A stretch of 64,000 nt of DNA from Pollutimonas nitritireducens (GTDB lineage: Bacteria > Pseudomonadota > Gammaproteobacteria > Burkholderiales > Burkholderiaceae_B): NCBI RefSeq assembly GCF_002849615.1, contig NZ_PDNV01000008.1, forward strand, positions 124,001-188,000, given 5' to 3'. The notes below the pieces were generated by a model. The model was not told the DNA's origin. It ran no database searches and saw only the letters and a program-made list of their open reading frames with translations. Of the stretch, positions 17,281-26,041 are shown one piece after another. Made by a program: the position numbers and the translations under genes. How positions within the stretch are numbered: position 1 is the stretch's first letter; every line of letters begins with the position of its first letter.

Positions 17281-18252
17281 ATGTCCAAGCGACTCAATCT
17301 ATTTACCAGCCTCATGGCTTGTGCCCTCGTCAGCGCAGCAGGCTTCGCCCATGCCGCCTATCCCGAACGACCCATCAATCTGGTCGTACCGTTCCCACCC
17401 GGTCAGGCCACCGATATTTTTGCGCGCATGGTGGCGGAAGCATTGGCCAAAGAAGTCGGCCAACCCGTGATCGTAGAAAACAAGGCAGGCGCTGGAAGCA
17501 ATATCGGCATGCAGCACGTGGCTCGCGCGAAGCCAGATGGTTATACCCTTGCGGTCGGCGGCAGCGCTGGCGCAATCAACCAGACGCTGTATAGCAACCC
17601 AGGGTATTCCTTAAAGGACGACTTCAAGCCAGTCGGCGGGATTTTCACCGTCCCGCTGATTTTCCTGGCCAATCCAAAAAGCGGCATCAATTCCATGGCC
17701 GACCTTATTGCCAAGGCCAAGGCAAAACCCGATGAGCTCGCGTATGCAAGTGCCGGCATTGGCGGGACTCAACATCTGTCCGCGGAAATGCTGAAGGCCG
17801 ACGCCGGTATCGAGTTGCGCCACATACCCTATAAAGGCAGCGGTCCAGCGCAGGCGGATTTCCTTGGCAACCATGTGCCCCTGATGGTGGATTCGGTCAC
17901 GGCCGCCCTGCCACACCTGCAATCCAAATCCGCCATACCGTTGGCTGTTACCACGCGCGAGCGGGTGGCGCAGTTGCCTGACGTTCCCACTGTGGCCGAA
18001 TCCGGCTATCCGGGCTTTGAAGCGGTTGGCTGGGCGATGATATTCGCGCCTGCCGGCACGCCCGACGACGTGGTCAAGTATCTGAACCAGAAAATCAATG
18101 CCATCCTTGAATCGCCCGAGATGGCGAAGGCACTCAGTGCGCGTGGAGGCCAGCCGCTCGTGTACACGCCGGAGAACGGACAACGTTTCGTCGCTGACGA
18201 GATCCAGAAGTGGGGCAAGGCAGTCAAGCGTTCCGGAGCGTCCGTCGACTGA
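17281..18252 (+). CDS. Bug/TctC-family periplasmic solute-binding protein
   Basis: 323 aa from ATG 17281. An in-frame ATG at 17083 would add a non-signal leader, whereas 17281 gives [20 protein letters not shown] and cleavage near AHAAYP. The family pattern is intact: [19 protein letters not shown] (GQATD replaces the common GG-x-TD), [42 protein letters not shown] and [23 protein letters not shown] is upstream. It stands between a broken allA and a broken gamma-glutamyltransferase, so its original partners may have been lost. Confidence 0.92.
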   Translation: MSKRLNLFTSLMACALVSAAGFAHAAYPERPINLVVPFPPGQATDIFARMVAEALAKEVGQPVIVENKAGAGSNIGMQHVARAKPDGYTLAVGGSAGAINQTLYSNPGYSLKDDFKPVGGIFTVPLIFLANPKSGINSMADLIAKAKAKPDELAYASAGIGGTQHLSAEMLKADAGIELRHIPYKGSGPAQADFLGNHVPLMVDSVTAALPHLQSKSAIPLAVTTRERVAQLPDVPTVAESGYPGFEAVGWAMIFAPAGTPDDVVKYLNQKINAILESPEMAKALSARGGQPLVYTPENGQRFVADEIQKWGKAVKRSGASVD

Positions 18253-18272
18253 ACTGTCGTCGGTAGCCGGGC

Positions 18273-19454
18273 CTAGAATCCCAGCGCGTAGCCATCCTTG
18301 CGGTGATCCGAGGCGGCCAGATATCCGCCTTGTTCCATACGCATCGCCATCTGCGCGCTGCCGAATTCCAGATTGAAACGCGGGGCAACCGTCACAGGAT
18401 GCCCGTAGCGGCGCAGCTGGTCGATAACCTCAGACGCGGTGTTCCATTCCACGGCCACGCCGATGTTATCGTCCTGAACACGCCAGCGCGGCGCGTCGCT
18501 GGCCGCCTGCGGATTCTGACCAAAATCGGCCAGCCGGCTAACAATCTGCACATGCCCCTGTGCCTGCATGGAGCCGCCCATGAGGCCAAAACTCATGTGC
18601 GGCGTCCCGTTCTTCATGAGAAAGCCCGGGATAATCGTATGGAATGGCCGTTTCCCAGGCGCGACCACGTTGGCATGGCCCGGGCGCGTGCTGAAGCCCC
18701 AGCCCCGGTTATGCAACGCAATACCCGTTCCAGGTACCACCACACCTGACCCGAACCCCTTGAAGTTGGACTGGATCAGCGAGATCATCGTGCCATCCTT
18801 GTCGGCTGCCGTCATGTAGACAGTACCGCCCGAGTGCGGCAAGCCATGGCGATGCGCACTGCAGCGCTGCGGGTCGATCAGGCGGGCACGGTCGGCCAGA
18901 TAGGCAGGATCAAGCAACTGTGCGCTGGACACGTTCATGTGTCCGCTGTCTCCGACATATTCGTACATATCGGCAAACGCAAGCTTCATTGCCTCGATTT
19001 GCAGATGCATGTACCGTGCGCTGTCACGCTGCTGGCCCACCATGTCGAATTGATTCAGCATACCCAGCGCCATCAGCGCCCCTATGCCTTGTCCATTGGG
19101 ACCTATTTCCAGCAGTTCATAGTCGCGATATCGCATTCCGATGGGGTCTACCCAATCGGCAGTATGGCCAGACAGGTCGTCCTCGGTGAAGAAACCGCCG
19201 GTATTGCGTGAATGGGCAAGGATCGACTGCGCCAGCTCGCCCCGGTAAAAGGACTCTCCCTTGCTGGATGCGATCGACGCCAATGTCTGCGCCTGCCCGG
19301 GGCATTGAAAGCGCTCGCCGGGCATGGGTGCGCGCCCATTCGGCGCGAAGGACTCTGCATAGCCGGGCTGATCTTTGAGCTTGGCTACTTGCTTTTGCCA
19401 CTGGCGATGCACGGTAGGCGAGACCAGGAAGCCGTCCCATGGGGACTCGCCTAT
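18273..19454 (-). pseudogene. Gamma-glutamyltransferase, N-terminally truncated
   Basis: The readable part covers most of a gamma-glutamyltranspeptidase: QTLASIASSKGESFYRGELA, GFFTEDDLSGHTADWVDP, the nucleophilic Thr in HSGGTVYMTAADKDG, ISLIQSNFKGFGSG, FHTIIPGFLMKNGTPHMSFG and MGGSMQAQGH. The enzyme normally has 530-580 residues. Here about 140 N-terminal residues, including the signal peptide, are missing. Similarity goes back through SPWDGFLVSPTVHRQW to a TGA at 19457, beyond any start; a GTG at 19412 lies inside the conserved region. It abuts a LysR fragment on the other strand. Without the large-subunit N-terminus it should not fold or be exported. Confidence 0.8.
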
Positions 19455-19820
19455 TCAAACGGCGGCGGGAAGGGATGGTGCTTACCCAGGCGGGAGAACT
19501 TCTCGCCGACCACGCTCGTCGCGTTGCCATGGATTCCGATGGCGTGCTGCGTCACATCCGCAATCTTCAACACGCCGCACACAGTACCATTCGCATCGGA
19601 ACCAACGAAGGCGTAGCGCACAACCTGCTGCCTGATATCAAAAGGTTCCCTGGTTGCCGTACCGTTAGTCGGCGAGGCACTACCCCAACGCAGCCTTCAA
19701 GTGCTGACATCCGAAAGTGGGTCACTGACACATGATGCAGAATCTTTTTTGACGCTTCTGATCGAGGTATTGCAAGCCCACGATCGAACCGCCCGCAGTA
19801 CGAACGCTCGGCACCCATAG
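19439..19820 (+). pseudogene. LysR-family regulator with both N-terminal and internal deletions
   Basis: Two pieces are visible. The first (19439 to about 19640) reads GTRLFKRRREGMVLTQAGEL and IRIGTNEGVAHNLLPDI: the end of the winged helix, the linker and the start of the effector domain. The second, in another frame from 19644 to TAG 19818, reads GSLVAVPLVGEALPQRSLQV and DAESFLTLLIEVLQAH, the C-terminal end. About 130 codons between them are gone, and so is the recognition-helix region before 19439. The two frames differ, so the junction is frameshifted. It is a dead gene. Confidence 0.7.
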
Positions 19821-19848
19821 TACCGGTCGCAACATTGCATCAACGTCT

Positions 19849-20184
19849 TCAGCCGCCCTTACTCGCGCTGACCACGTACTCCGCAACCGCATTCAGTTCG
19901 TCTTCGCTCAAGGTGTCCGCAAATGATGGCATGACACCTACGCCGTCTTTCAGGGCGCGACGCACCTGTTCCAGGCCCGGCTTGAGTTCATCCAGGTTTG
20001 GGCCGATGGCACCCTCGGCGCCAGCATCCGCCAAGGTATGGCATATGGCACAGGCCGGCGTCGCCTGCGTCTGGAACAAGGCCTTTCCAAGGGCCAGCAT
20101 CCCGGCATCCGCAGCACCATCAGCCATACAAGGGACTGCGGCGCCGGCCAGCGTGAGCGCCACAATACTTACTGCAAATTTCAT
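19849..20184 (-). CDS. sorB: Small cytochrome c, probable SorB subunit of sulfite dehydrogenase
   Basis: 111 aa with a signal peptide (VALTLAGAAVPCMAD) and one haem site, CAICH, at about residues 45-49. The likely axial Met is in GVGVMPSFADTLSE, and the protein ends with a class I cytochrome helix (DELNAVAEYVV). The gene follows the molybdenum enzyme by 18 bp. In SorAB the haem subunit takes electrons from the Mo centre in the periplasm and passes them to the respiratory chain. Size and arrangement fit SorB well. An independent small cytochrome c is the alternative. Confidence 0.82.
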   Translation of the reverse strand: MKFAVSIVALTLAGAAVPCMADGAADAGMLALGKALFQTQATPACAICHTLADAGAEGAIGPNLDELKPGLEQVRRALKDGVGVMPSFADTLSEDELNAVAEYVVSASKGG

Positions 20185-20202
20185 TACTATCCTTCAGAAA
20201 GC

Positions 20203-21438
20203 TTAAGCGACGTCTATCGCCACCATGTGGTCACGCCAGCTGTTGTTCATGTACCCCCGATTGTTTTCCTTGCGCATTTCCGGCTGAGAGGTGCCGTCTG
20301 CATTGGTGACCCGGCTGGCCAGCTGGTATTTGCCCGGCTTCAGGTCGGCGGCCAGTACGAAGCCGCGCCAGGCATACTTGCCCAGATCCGGTCCGGTAAG
20401 CTGCGCCTCTTGCCAGTCCTTGCCGCCATTCACAGAAACCTCGACCTTCTTGGCTTCACTCATGCCGCCCATGGCAACACCACTGATCTGGACCCTTCCT
20501 GCCTTCACAGGCGTCTCGGGATCCGATGGCAACGTGACCCATGATTTAGGGTCCATTTCCCAGATCGAATCAAATTCCGGCGTACCTTTGACACCAATGG
20601 GCGAGAAACGATAGCTGCCTTGCTGGATCTTGGCGGGGGATTGCTCCTTGGTGAAGGCGACGTGCTTGACGTACTTCACGTTATTGACGCCCGCATAACC
20701 CGGCACAATAACGCGCAGGGGACCACCGTGGGCCAATGGCAGGGGCTCGCCATTGATTTCCCATGCAAGAATCGCGTCTTCAATGCCGGACACCGGCACC
20801 GAGCGTTCGACCATGATGGTATTGGGATCAAGCCCGGCCGGAATTTCTTCGCCGCCGGTGCTGGTCATATAGGTCATGCCGTCCGCCATGCCGCCGGCGG
20901 CCTCAATCACCGCCTTGACCGGGACACCGGTGAAAATGACGCAGCCCGCCGCGCCTACGGTCCATTGCGTGCCGCTGGGCTTGTGCTCGGAAAAGCCCCT
21001 GCCATTGCCGGAACACTGCAACACCACGGCGACCGAAGCCAGACCCAGCGACTTGAGTTCAGCCACGGTAAAGCTGCGCGGTGACTTGACACCACTGACC
21101 TCGACCTTCCAGGCATCTGGTTCCTTCATGATGTCTTCGGACGGCGGCGAAATATTGTTTCGTATGTAAAGCCTGTCCAGCGGTGTAATGCCGCTGGACC
21201 CGAAAGCATTGCGCCGCGTCTCGATGGTGTTGGCGCTGTGGACTATCATGCTGTCCGCATCTTTCCACTTGGCGTAGGGAGGCAAGGGCTTGGCATTGGA
21301 TACAGGGCCCGGCGAGGACTTGGCTGCCGGTTCGTTGGAATCGGCCAGTGCCAAGCCGCCGCCAAGGCCGGCCCAGGCAACTGCACCGCTCGCGGTGATA
21401 AGCATGCGCCGACGCGTGATGTCCGTGGTGTTGTGCAT
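20203..21438 (-). CDS. sorA: Sulfite dehydrogenase molybdopterin subunit, SorA-like
   Basis: 411 aa from ATG 21438 (GGAG seven bases upstream; an ATG at 21474 is too early). A Tat signal is clear: TRRRMLITASGAVAWAG. The sulfite-oxidase fold follows, with the Mo-binding Cys in VVLQCSGNGRGF, then VKAVIEAAGG, ILAWEINGEPLPLAHGGPLR, VPGYAGVNNVKYVKHV and the Mo-co dimerisation domain (VKAGRVQISGVAMG, EVSVNGGKDW). The enzyme oxidises sulfite to sulfate in the periplasm. It forms a set with the downstream cytochrome. The upstream sulfatase and Bug genes are in the same direction, 149 bp away, so they may share an operon. Confidence 0.88.
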   Translation of the reverse strand: MHNTTDITRRRMLITASGAVAWAGLGGGLALADSNEPAAKSSPGPVSNAKPLPPYAKWKDADSMIVHSANTIETRRNAFGSSGITPLDRLYIRNNISPPSEDIMKEPDAWKVEVSGVKSPRSFTVAELKSLGLASVAVVLQCSGNGRGFSEHKPSGTQWTVGAAGCVIFTGVPVKAVIEAAGGMADGMTYMTSTGGEEIPAGLDPNTIMVERSVPVSGIEDAILAWEINGEPLPLAHGGPLRVIVPGYAGVNNVKYVKHVAFTKEQSPAKIQQGSYRFSPIGVKGTPEFDSIWEMDPKSWVTLPSDPETPVKAGRVQISGVAMGGMSEAKKVEVSVNGGKDWQEAQLTGPDLGKYAWRGFVLAADLKPGKYQLASRVTNADGTSQPEMRKENNRGYMNNSWRDHMVAIDVA

Positions 21439-21587
21439 AATGGATCTCCTGTATTGGCGGAAATGAATAAGCAATTTTTATTGTTTTAAGCTATGAACTT
21501 ATAGCCTATAACCATAACAACGGCAAGGCTTTAGCCCAAAGAGCCCAGTTGGGACCACTTCGTCGATGTGCAACATGACCCCGCGAG

Positions 21588-23150
21588 TCACCACTGGCCG
21601 AAGAACACGCCCGCCTTCTTGTAGGCGTTGGTTCCCCGCTCGACGTCCTCGAAACCCACTGTCGTGCGCCTTTTCAAGCCGGCGAACCACGCCAGCAGCC
21701 GTTCGCGGCACTCCGCCCGCACCTGCGCGTGGGCAGGATCGCCCCCCAAGTCGTGAAACTGATGCGGGTCCGCGTGCAGGTCGTACAACTGTTCCGGCTC
21801 ATCCATCCAGTACACGTAACGCCACCGGTCGGTACGAACGGACCAGGCGCGCGCATTCTGCGGCGTCTTCCCGACCAACAGGCGCGACTGCCGATAGCTG
21901 TAGTCCAGCTCGGAGAACACACAGTCCCGCCACGCTACCTGCTGGCCATGCAAAAGGGGCAGCAAACTGCGCCCCTCCAGGCGATGCATGGGCAAGGGAA
22001 GCCCCAGCCAATCGAGCATCGTGGGCAGTACATCCACGGACTCGACCATTCTCGATTCGACACTGCCCCGGGTCGCATCCGCCGCCGTCGAAGGATCGAC
22101 CACGATGAACGGTACACGTTGCACGGTATCGTAGAACAGCTCTTTCTCGCCCAGCCAGTGGTCGCCCAGGAAATCTCCGTGGTCGGCCGTGAAGACGATC
22201 AAGGTATTGTCCATGAGGCCAGCTTGCTGCATGTAATCGAACAGCCTGCCCAGGTGGTCATCCAGCTGGGTGATCAAGCCCTGGTACGCGGGGCGCACGG
22301 TGCGTATGCACTCGTCCATCGAGAAGCTGACGCTTTCCTCTTGCTGCCGGTAGGCCGCGACCACGGGATGGGCGTTGCTCCGTTCGTCTTCGCTGCGTAC
22401 CACCGGCAGGCACTCGTCATGAGAATACATCGCGTGATAGGGGGCGGGCGCAATATAGGGCCAGTGCGGCTTCACGTAGCTCAAGTGCATGACCCACGGC
22501 TTATCGCCCTGCTGCTTCATGAAGCCTAGCGCCTGGTCTGTCATATAGGCGGTTTCGGAGTGCTCATCCTTCACCAATGAAGGATAGCCTGCATTGCGCA
22601 TATTCCAGCCGCTGACGGGCTTGCCTTCAGGACCCTGTGCCGAGATGACGTAGTCCGTCCACGGGTCATCCGACACATAACCGTGGCGACGCAGGTAAGC
22701 GGGATAGCCGCTTTCATCGCCCGGCTCATGATGGCCATCGTAGCGATCTATTTCCTCGAAGCCGCCGCTGCTGAGCAGGCGCCCCAGTTCGCTGCCGCCG
22801 TCCAGCGCAAGACGCTCAAGTCCGGCATGATCCACCATGACGTGCGTCTTGCCGGCAAGCACCAGCTTGCGGCCGCTTTCACGCAAGTATTCGCCCATCG
22901 TCACTTCGCCCACTGATAGAGGTACACGGTTCCAGGTTGCGCCATGCGTGGAAGGATAGCGACCGGTGTAGTAGCTCATGCGCGAAGGTCCGCACACGCC
23001 GGAATTCACGAAGGCGCGGTCAAACTGCACGCCCCGCTTGGCCAGCGCATCGATATTGGGCGTGCGAATGAAGGGATGGCCATAGCACCCCAAATGGTCG
23101 GCGCGCAGCTGGTCCGCCATGATGAAAAGAACGTTTTTGGGTAGTCTCAT
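21588..23150 (-). CDS. Sulfatase-family hydrolase (arylsulfatase / phosphonate monoesterase type)
   Basis: About 520 aa. It starts RLPKNVLFIMADQLRADHLG with the first metal ligands in ADQ. The type I sulfatase signature CGPSRMSYYTGRYPSTHG follows near residue 54; its Cys would be converted to formylglycine. A second metal motif FTADHGDFLGDHW lies near residue 290. No signal peptide is present, so it acts in the cytoplasm. It hydrolyses a sulfate ester, or a phosphonate or phosphate monoester, since cytoplasmic phosphonate monoester hydrolases share this motif. ATG 23150 is preferred over GTG 23153 on spacing to AGCGGA. The Bug gene just upstream may bring in the substrate. Confidence 0.88.
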   Translation of the reverse strand: MRLPKNVLFIMADQLRADHLGCYGHPFIRTPNIDALAKRGVQFDRAFVNSGVCGPSRMSYYTGRYPSTHGATWNRVPLSVGEVTMGEYLRESGRKLVLAGKTHVMVDHAGLERLALDGGSELGRLLSSGGFEEIDRYDGHHEPGDESGYPAYLRRHGYVSDDPWTDYVISAQGPEGKPVSGWNMRNAGYPSLVKDEHSETAYMTDQALGFMKQQGDKPWVMHLSYVKPHWPYIAPAPYHAMYSHDECLPVVRSEDERSNAHPVVAAYRQQEESVSFSMDECIRTVRPAYQGLITQLDDHLGRLFDYMQQAGLMDNTLIVFTADHGDFLGDHWLGEKELFYDTVQRVPFIVVDPSTAADATRGSVESRMVESVDVLPTMLDWLGLPLPMHRLEGRSLLPLLHGQQVAWRDCVFSELDYSYRQSRLLVGKTPQNARAWSVRTDRWRYVYWMDEPEQLYDLHADPHQFHDLGGDPAHAQVRAECRERLLAWFAGLKRRTTVGFEDVERGTNAYKKAGVFFGQW

Positions 23151-23170
23151 CACTATTGTCCGCTATCCCA

Positions 23171-24154
23171 CTATTGGGTGACGACGAAACCGGAGTCCTT
23201 CACCACGGGAGCCCACTGGGCGCGGAATGCGTCCACCAGCTTGCCGGTTTCCTGCGCATTGGCCGACACCGGAATCAGGTCATTCTGCAGCAGTGTCTTG
23301 CGTACGTCGGGATCGGCGGTTACCGACTTGAGCGTTTCACCCAACATGTCGGCCTTGGCCTTGGGCATCGCGGAAGAAGCAAAAAAGGTATTCCATCCTG
23401 CCGCTTGCAGATCGACGCCGGCTTGTGTGAACGTAGGCACGTCCGGCAGCGCTGCTTCGCGCTCTTGCCCTGAAGTGGCCAGGATACGAATGCGCTTGCC
23501 CTCATGCTGACGTGTCAGGACGTCGAGCGTGTCGATGGCAACCGGAACGGCGCCGCCGATCAGATCGGTAATGACCGGAGCGGAGCCGCGATAGCCGATG
23601 ATCTGACCTTCGGTCCCGATTTGCTCCGAGAGCATCAAACCGAAGAAATGCGGAAGGCTGCCCGTTGCGGGAACACCAATATTGAATTTATCCGGATTGG
23701 ACTTGGCCCAGTTCACCAGCCCTTTCATGTCCTTGATCTGGCTGTCCGCCGAAACGGCGACACCAAAACCGTATTCGGTCACCATGGAAACGGGTTGGAA
23801 ATCTTTCACGGCATCGTAGGCCAGGCTTTCGAAAACAAAGGGCGCCACCACCATCACGGCAGGGTTGCCGAGCAGCAGCATATTTTCATCCGGGCCGGCA
23901 TTCTTGACATGCTGCGCGGCGATACGGCCGCCCGCACCTGTTTTATTTTCCACCACGACCGACACGCCCAGCTTGGCTTGCAGGCTGGTAGCCACGATGC
24001 GCGCGGCGCGATCGGTCGCGCCGCCTGGTGCATAACCCACGACTATCGTCACCGGCGTGGACAGCTTAGGGGCATTGTCCTGTGCAGCGCCGGCGGTACA
24101 AGCTGCGAACAACATGCACGGCAACAAGGCGGCCCTAAAAGCGTTCTCTATCAT
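23171..24154 (-). CDS. Bug/TctC-family periplasmic solute-binding protein
   Basis: 327 aa with a signal peptide (LLPCMLFAACTAGAAQ). The motif region is TIVVGYAPGGATDRAARI, then GVSVVVENKTGAGGRIAA, ENMLLLGNP, AYDAVKDFQPVSMV, GYRGSAPVITDLIGG and LPDVPTFTQAGV. Position two of the usual D-G-Y-T motif reads D-E-N-M, a mild variant. AAGGAG precedes the ATG. It is first of a probable operon with the sulfatase 20 bp behind and faces a divergent MarR gene. Inference: it captures the sulfatase substrate or a related organic anion. Confidence 0.92.
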   Translation of the reverse strand: MIENAFRAALLPCMLFAACTAGAAQDNAPKLSTPVTIVVGYAPGGATDRAARIVATSLQAKLGVSVVVENKTGAGGRIAAQHVKNAGPDENMLLLGNPAVMVVAPFVFESLAYDAVKDFQPVSMVTEYGFGVAVSADSQIKDMKGLVNWAKSNPDKFNIGVPATGSLPHFFGLMLSEQIGTEGQIIGYRGSAPVITDLIGGAVPVAIDTLDVLTRQHEGKRIRILATSGQEREAALPDVPTFTQAGVDLQAAGWNTFFASSAMPKAKADMLGETLKSVTADPDVRKTLLQNDLIPVSANAQETGKLVDAFRAQWAPVVKDSGFVVTQ

Positions 24155-24178
24155 CGCTCGTCTCCTTAGACTTGATTT

Positions 24179-24206
24179 ATCTTAATATTGGATGGCAGCT
24201 TATCAA
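24179..24206 (-). promoter_or_regulatory. Candidate promoter of the Bug-sulfatase-sorAB unit
   Basis: On the minus strand TTGATA (24206-24201) and TAAGAT (24184-24179) are separated by 16 bases and lie 25-52 bp upstream of the Bug ATG. Both hexamers are close to the sigma-70 consensus. The sequence around them is AT-rich. Confidence 0.5.
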
Positions 24207-24209
24207 GCG

Positions 24210-24220
24210 AAGTAATACTT
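24210..24220. promoter_or_regulatory. Palindrome AAGTA-A-TACTT, candidate MarR operator
   Basis: An 11-bp perfect palindrome lies three bases upstream of the predicted -35 box of the Bug gene and 41 bp before the MarR start codon. MarR proteins usually bind short AT-rich palindromes between divergent genes, so binding by the adjacent regulator is a reasonable inference. Confidence 0.35.
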
Positions 24221-24261
24221 GTTCTAATCAACTATCCGACTGTCAGGGAAAGCCCCGTCCC

Positions 24262-24849
24262 ATGAATATAAAAAAGACTGACCTTCTGCGAGCGTCGGAC
24301 CGTGCACAGGATTTGGTGGACCACTTGCCCACGCTGGACGACATGATGATGTTCAGGCTTTACCGTGCATGGTCAGCCGGAAACCCCATTTTCACGCGCC
24401 TGTGCGAAGGGCGCTTTAATATCACGCGTCGCGAATGGCGTCTGCTGGCAGTCGGAGTTCAGCACGACGGGCTGACATCGACCCAATTGGCTCGGGCAGT
24501 TGGCCTTGATGCCCCCCGCACGTCGCGCGCCATCGGCACGTTGTGTAGTAAGGGGCTGCTGATGCGCCGTCGCGACCCGGGCGACGCAAGGACAGTGCAC
24601 ATATCCGTTACGCCTTCCGGTATACGCTTGTATCGCCAGATCATGCCGGTAGTTGCGTCGCTGAATAAAGGAATTTTCCAGGACCTGGATGTGGACGAGC
24701 TGCGTGCGCTCGGCTCCATGCTGGACCGCGTCGTACGCCGGGCGGGCCAGATGATGGCAGATGACTTGATCAAGGAAAGGCCGCACAGGAGTCGCCCGGG
24801 CAACGCCGCTGGCGGATGGAGCGCACCAGCGCATCGCCGTACACCATAG
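24262..24849 (+). CDS. MarR-family transcriptional regulator
   Basis: 195 aa from ATG 24262; an ATG at 24172 in the same frame would place coding over the divergent promoter. The winged helix is clear: FNITRREWRLLAVGVQHDGL, TSTQLARAVGLDAPRTSRAI (recognition helix) and KGLLMRRRDPGDARTVHISV (wing). The length is a little above the MarR average because of an arginine- and proline-rich tail (ERPHRSRPGNAAG). Such proteins usually repress a neighbouring gene and release DNA on binding a small aromatic or acid. The divergent Bug-sulfatase-sorAB unit is the natural target. It ends convergently, two bases from the E2 gene. Confidence 0.88.
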   Translation: MNIKKTDLLRASDRAQDLVDHLPTLDDMMMFRLYRAWSAGNPIFTRLCEGRFNITRREWRLLAVGVQHDGLTSTQLARAVGLDAPRTSRAIGTLCSKGLLMRRRDPGDARTVHISVTPSGIRLYRQIMPVVASLNKGIFQDLDVDELRALGSMLDRVVRRAGQMMADDLIKERPHRSRPGNAAGGWSAPAHRRTP

Positions 24850-24850
24850 T

Positions 24851-26026
24851 CTATGCAAGCAGCGAGTACGGGGTTTCGAACAGGCCCTTCAACTCTGCCA
24901 GAAAGCGAGCGGCAGCGGCACCGTCTATCGCCCGATGGTCAGCGGACATCGTCACCGTCATGACGCGAGCGATAGACAGGGCGTCGTCCAGGACGATGGG
25001 CCGTTTTTCCACGGCCCCAAAGGCCAGGATAGCCGCTTGCGGCGGATTGATGATCGCAGCAAATGCCTTGATGCCCTGCATTCCCAAATTCGATATCGTC
25101 AGCCCGCCACCCTCATAATCAGCGGGTGCCAATCGTCCTGCCCTGGCCTTGTCGACCAACGCGTCAACCTCTCGGGAAATCTCCACCAGTCCTTTGCGGT
25201 CGGCATCCCTGACTATAGGCGTCACGAGGCCCTTGTCCGTCGAAACCGCCACACTGATATCCACACCGCTGTTTTGCTGCATGGCGTCGGCAGCCCAGCG
25301 TACGTTCACATCGGGCACTCTTGCCAATGCCCGCGCCACCACATAGACGAGTACATCGTTGATCGTAATGTTCAGGCGCTGGCCTGATCCAGCCAATATG
25401 GCGTTTATCTGCGCTCTCATGTCCCATGCCGCATCCATGCGGCAGTCGACAGTGAGATAGAAATGCGGGATCTGCTGCTTCGCTTCCTGCAAGCGTCGCG
25501 CGATCGTCTTGCGCATCGTGCTGTGGGGAATACGTTGGGCGTGCGTCGACGATTCTGGGGTCGATGAGGGGCGCACTGTGGATGGCGCGGATGTCGGGGC
25601 TGGAACACACGCGGCAAACGTAGCGGCTGCTTCGACATCGACGCGAACAACCCGCCCCCCCGGGCCACTGCCTTTCAAGGTCGTGACATCGACGTCGGCC
25701 TGTCGTGCCAATCGGCGTGCCGATGGGCTGGCGAAATGACGTGGGAAGGCCGTTGTGGGCGCGATATCCTTGGGCTGGTCCTGTACCGAATTCGATAATA
25801 TCGCGATGACCTCGCCAGCCGCGACTTCGACGTCGCCGGCTTCCACCACGATTTCCTGCAAGACGCCTTCATCGAAAGCCTCGACGTCGATCACGGCCTT
25901 GTCGGTTTCTACCTCGGCCAGGATATCGCCGGCGGACACCTTGTCGCCTTTTTGTTTAAGCCACTGGATGATCTTTCCGTGGGATGTTCCTGCGCCCGCA
26001 CCGGGCATCAGAACTTGTATGGTCAT
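24851..26026 (-). CDS. Dihydrolipoamide acyltransferase (E2) of a 2-oxoacid or acyloin dehydrogenase complex
   Basis: 391 aa with three E2 parts in order. An N-terminal lipoyl domain carries the lipoylation Lys in EVETDKAVIDVEA (about residue 43). A small E1/E3-binding domain follows (ASPSARRLARQADVD, GSGPGGRVVRVDV). The C-terminal catalytic domain has the active-site His and Asp in SADHRAIDGAAAARFL. The protein takes the acyl group from E1 on its lipoyl arm and passes it to CoA. It is the last gene of the operon, 15 bp after the GntR gene. The matching E1 is two genes upstream. No E3 is encoded in the window, so the common cellular E3 must be borrowed. Confidence 0.92.
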   Translation of the reverse strand: MTIQVLMPGAGAGTSHGKIIQWLKQKGDKVSAGDILAEVETDKAVIDVEAFDEGVLQEIVVEAGDVEVAAGEVIAILSNSVQDQPKDIAPTTAFPRHFASPSARRLARQADVDVTTLKGSGPGGRVVRVDVEAAATFAACVPAPTSAPSTVRPSSTPESSTHAQRIPHSTMRKTIARRLQEAKQQIPHFYLTVDCRMDAAWDMRAQINAILAGSGQRLNITINDVLVYVVARALARVPDVNVRWAADAMQQNSGVDISVAVSTDKGLVTPIVRDADRKGLVEISREVDALVDKARAGRLAPADYEGGGLTISNLGMQGIKAFAAIINPPQAAILAFGAVEKRPIVLDDALSIARVMTVTMSADHRAIDGAAAARFLAELKGLFETPYSLLA

Positions 26027-26041
26027 TGCACCAGTCTCCTG

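Noticed and set aside
19849-24154. The sulfatase/SorAB set as a taurine or sulfoacetate pathway
   Set aside because: No Xsc, Tpa, SauS or other desulfonating enzyme is visible in the window.
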